Source of the DNA: Klebsiella terrigena
GTDB taxonomy: Bacteria; Pseudomonadota; Gammaproteobacteria; Enterobacterales; Enterobacteriaceae
Assembly: GCF_006539725.1 (NCBI RefSeq)
Contig: NZ_BJNO01000002.1
Coordinates: 310,001-374,000 of the forward strand
Reading direction: 5' to 3'
Length of the DNA stretch: 64,000 nt
Shown here: positions 63,277-64,000 of the stretch, one piece after another
Layout: each line of letters begins with the position of its first letter
How positions within the stretch are numbered: position 1 is the first letter of the stretch
The notes under the pieces: model-generated
Database searches by the model: none
What the model saw: only the letters and a program-made list of their open reading frames with translations
Told to the model about the DNA's origin: nothing
Position numbers and translations under genes: made by a program

Positions 63277-64000
63277 CTACTTTAAGCCGTCTTTGAAGAA
63301 CTGCTCGAAGCGCGCAAAAGGTATTTTACCGGCGACGTTGTCGTAGAGGTCCACGTGGTTCGCGCCCGGCACAATAACCAGCGCCTTCTGCTTGCTGCCG
63401 ACGGCTTTAAAAGCATCTTCCGCAAAGTAGCGCGAGTGGGCCTTTTCCCCCGTCACGATAAGCGTTGGGATGGTGATTTCACTGGCGTAGCTCAGCAGCG
63501 GCATATTCATAAACGATAAAGGCGTCGTCGCCGTCCATGCGCCGGTGGAATTCACCGAACGTTCGTGGAAACCGCGCGGCATTCGGTAGTAGTCAAAGAA
63601 CTCTTTCAGCACCGGGTGAGGATCGGCGGGGAGGGTCTCAGGCAGAATACGTTCTGCAGCGCTGGCTTTGCCGTTCTGGTCGACGTAGATGTCGTGACCG
63701 GCATGGGCGAAGGTTCCACTCTGCGCATCTTTCCAGCGCTGCTCGTTCAGGTACTGCAGGACGGCGCGGCGATCGGCCGTGGAATAACGGTCTTTGCCTT
63801 CGCCAACGCCGTGGCCCATCGCCCGGCTCATGTCGTACATCACGCTGGTAGCGACCGCCTTAATGCGGGTATCCATTGCCGCCGCGTTCAGGGCCATCCC
63901 GCCCCAGCCGCAGATGCCGAGGATGCCAATACGGTTGCGATCGACCTCTTTTTGTAAGCCGAGGAAATCAACCGCCGCGCTAAAGTCCTCGGTGTTGATA
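63277..64000 (-). CDS. Alpha/beta hydrolase, YcjY/dienelactone-hydrolase-like (N-terminus beyond right edge)
   Basis: About 241 C-terminal residues are visible. The nucleophile elbow reads ILGICGWGGMALN, with Cys in place of the usual Ser (G-x-C-x-G). The acid is probably in IPTLIVTGEKAHSRYFAEDAF and the His in VPGANHVDLYD. Cys elbows occur in dienelactone hydrolases and YcjY-like proteins. The start lies outside the window. Ends in a strong terminator. Confidence 0.8.
   Translation of the reverse strand, partial: INTEDFSAAVDFLGLQKEVDRNRIGILGICGWGGMALNAAAMDTRIKAVATSVMYDMSRAMGHGVGEGKDRYSTADRRAVLQYLNEQRWKDAQSGTFAHAGHDIYVDQNGKASAAERILPETLPADPHPVLKEFFDYYRMPRGFHERSVNSTGAWTATTPLSFMNMPLLSYASEITIPTLIVTGEKAHSRYFAEDAFKAVGSKQKALVIVPGANHVDLYDNVAGKIPFARFEQFFKDGLK

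Overview
The window is GC-rich enterobacterial chromosome. The gene order leuE / yoaJ-yoaK / dgcP / yoaF / yeaO ... nimT / nimR / yeaL / yeaK follows the E. coli K-12 yea region, with inserted genes. The sucrose isomerase, the AglA/AglB-like PTS pair and the tetrathionate genes point to the Klebsiella/Raoultella group. The genus is inferred from protein resemblance, not from a marker gene.

Layout. (1) 1-7.4 kb, minus strand: ferric dicitrate system fecIRABCDE, with fecE cut by the left edge and a Fur-type palindrome before fecI. A SAM methyltransferase with its own Fur-like box follows. (2) 9-22 kb: lpxP-like acyltransferase, then the yea backbone with several very small proteins (yoaJ, yoaK, a His-rich 40-aa lipoprotein) and two candidate small RNAs. 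A serine transporter/deaminase pair, an XRE regulator, a DUF523 gene and a CTP-synthase-like amidotransferase are inserted. (3) 22.3-23.5 kb: a GT9 glycosyltransferase. (4) 23.6-31 kb: ttrACB and divergent ttrSR for tetrathionate respiration. (5) 31-34.3 kb: LysR regulator, type-2 ArgC-like reductase, cupin, AraC regulator. (6) 34.4-44.2 kb: a catabolic locus with M20 hydrolase, amidotransferase-like protein, phosphotriesterase-family hydrolase, ribose-type ABC transporter, LacI repressor with two perfect operators, binding protein, PfkB kinase, BtpA/SgcQ-like protein and TenA-like protein. Its substrate is unknown. (7) 44.4-51.2 kb: GntR regulator, PTS EIICB and GH4 6-phospho-alpha-glucosidase, YagU, and a secreted isomaltulose synthase; together they would convert sucrose to isomaltulose, import it as a phosphate and split it. 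(8) 51.2-58.1 kb: a compact cluster of amino-acid permease, alpha-oxoamine-synthase-like PLP enzyme, two exporters, a haem-oxygenase-like diiron oxidase, and TetR and MarR regulators. It looks like an undescribed small-molecule biosynthesis locus. (9) 58.2-64 kb: an eroded accessory zone with MFS, LysR and AzlC remnants, a WYL regulator with an SDR, a P-loop kinase, a cupin, an MFS exporter and an alpha/beta hydrolase cut by the right edge.

The strongest candidate for a new system is region 8. The enzyme pair (amino acid plus acyl thioester condensation, then diiron oxidation) comes with import, export and regulation. A shared TAAAATTTTAA core lies in both the central divergent promoter and the MarR promoter. 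The isomaltulose synthase gene lies 46 bp behind this string on the same strand, so it may be partly co-transcribed with it. Region 6 is the second candidate.
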